Source: Candidatus Polarisedimenticolia bacterium (lineage in GTDB: Bacteria > Acidobacteriota > Polarisedimenticolia > Gp22-AA2). Taken from it: 64,000 nt of DNA. The position numbers and the translations under genes were made by a program. Below the pieces are notes generated by a model. That model saw only the letters and a program-made list of their open reading frames with translations, was not told where the DNA came from and did no database searches. Shown one piece after another: positions 63,360 through 64,000 of this stretch; positions within the stretch are counted from its first letter, which is position 1, and each line of letters begins with the position of its first letter. The DNA lies in NCBI GenBank assembly GCA_036001465.1, contig DASYUH010000032.1, forward strand, positions 1-64,000, in the 5' to 3' direction.

Positions 63360-64000
63360 CCCCGGATGCGATAGGTGGCCGGAGCCGGGACCTGCTGGCC
63401 GGAATTGCTGGTCTGGTGCCACTCGAAACTGTAGGTCACCGTCTCCGCCGGCCGCACGGTTCTCTGGGTCAGGACGAAGAAGCAGATGGCATGCTGGAGG
63501 TCGTCGTATACCACGGCACCCGACGCGTCCATCACGGCGAAGAACGCCTCGCAGCTCGACGGAAAGTTCAGGGTCACGGGACTGGCACTCTGGTTCGTGA
63601 GCCGGAGCGTGATCAACACTCGTTCCCCGGGAACGTAGTCCGGCTTGTTCGTTTGAGCCACGGTGACCAGCGCGGGAGCCTGCTGGGTGAGCGAGATCGT
63701 CGTGAAGGCGTCCGGCACCGGCTCCTGGCTGACCAGGAAACCCCGGATCAGGTAGTTCGCCGGGGCCGGGACCGCCGCCCCTGAATCGTCGACCTGGTTC
63801 CAGCCGAAACGATAGATGACTGTCTCGTTCGGCTGGATGGTTCTCTGGGTGATGATGCCCGGGCATCCGACGTGCTGTCGGAAGTCGTAGACGATGGCCC
63901 CGGCGTCGTCTGCCACGGTGAAGAAGGCTTCGCATCCCGACGAAAAGTGAAGGGTCAACGGGTCGGCTCCCCGGTTCGTCAGGGAGAGGACGATCTGGAC
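63299..64000 (-). CDS. Tandem BsuPI-domain protein (5' end outside window)
   Basis: At least 234 residues, open to the right edge. There are two similar ~110-residue β-sandwich units: the first ends PANYLIRGFLVSQEPVPDAF and the second PATYRIRGYLDSAEPVPDAF. Each contains a CEAFF segment after LNFPSS/LHFSSG, the BsuPI (proteinase-inhibitor-like) pattern. More units may lie beyond the window. The near-identical DNA ends (around 63320 and 63703) show recent duplication. It is probably a secreted binding or inhibitor protein. Confidence 0.7.
   Translation of the reverse strand, partial: VQIVLSLTNRGADPLTLHFSSGCEAFFTVADDAGAIVYDFRQHVGCPGIITQRTIQPNETVIYRFGWNQVDDSGAAVPAPANYLIRGFLVSQEPVPDAFTTISLTQQAPALVTVAQTNKPDYVPGERVLITLRLTNQSASPVTLNFPSSCEAFFAVMDASGAVVYDDLQHAICFFVLTQRTVRPAETVTYSFEWHQTSNSGQQVPAPATYRIRGYLDSAEPVPDAFTTIAVGP

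Overview
This 64 kb window is one GC-rich, densely coded stretch of a Gram-negative bacterial chromosome. It carries several outer-membrane β-barrels, two TonB-dependent receptors, HflK/HflC, ECF sigma/FecR signalling and many secreted proteins. No rRNA, tRNA, CRISPR array, phage or intact transposon is visible. Gene content and protein style (Ser/Thr kinases with membrane tails, M14 and M24 peptidases, secreted proteins ending in a shared FN3-like domain) suggest Acidobacteriota or a related deep-branching phylum. That placement is inference, with no marker gene behind it.

Layout. 1-9.7 kb: a membrane protein cut by the left edge, a two-component phosphorelay, small exported proteins, β-barrels and a Ser/Thr kinase with a one-base frameshift. 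9.7-15 kb: a subtilase and a ZnuD-like TonB receptor with a small upstream partner. 15-19.2 kb: a molybdate module (porin, modC, modB, modA, divergent modE with a perfect palindromic operator). 19.3-31.9 kb: a 1,495-residue BNR/Cys-repeat secreted protein, HflKC, then ECF sigma, FecR, a β-barrel and a TonB receptor. 32-37 kb: MobA, an M14 peptidase and an M24 peptidase. 37.1-42.6 kb: a formylmethanofuran dehydrogenase operon (ftr, fmdD, a 55-codon ORF, fmdB, fmdA, fmdC). 42.6-46.3 kb: ChrB-like protein, Tat-type superoxide dismutase, a decayed RND pump fragment and small envelope proteins. 46.5-58.9 kb: a lamin-tail/amidohydrolase fusion, an alcohol dehydrogenase, a cold-shock/RNA-binding cluster, radical SAM, methyltransferase and FAD oxidoreductase genes, a GFA-fold protein and a CapA-like protein. 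59-64 kb: a lipase-maturation-factor homologue, a sortase with its VIT/VWA substrate, and a BsuPI-repeat protein cut by the right edge.

The standout is fmdB. It looks broken by an in-frame TGA, but the TGA is codon 116, where the catalytic Cys/Sec that binds Mo/W lies in archaeal FwdB (Cys118). The residues that follow are His-Gly-Pro, as in Sec formate dehydrogenase. Eighteen bases after the TGA comes a 7-bp hairpin with an AGUU loop that fits the bacterial SECIS rules, in a patch of codons that are otherwise rare here (ATA, TTG, GGT). The operon keeps fmdD and the [4Fe-4S] cysteines that the known bacterial Fhc complexes lack. I read it as a catalytically competent, selenocysteine-dependent, archaeal-type formylmethanofuran dehydrogenase in a bacterium. 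Molybdate uptake and MobA encoded nearby could supply its cofactor.
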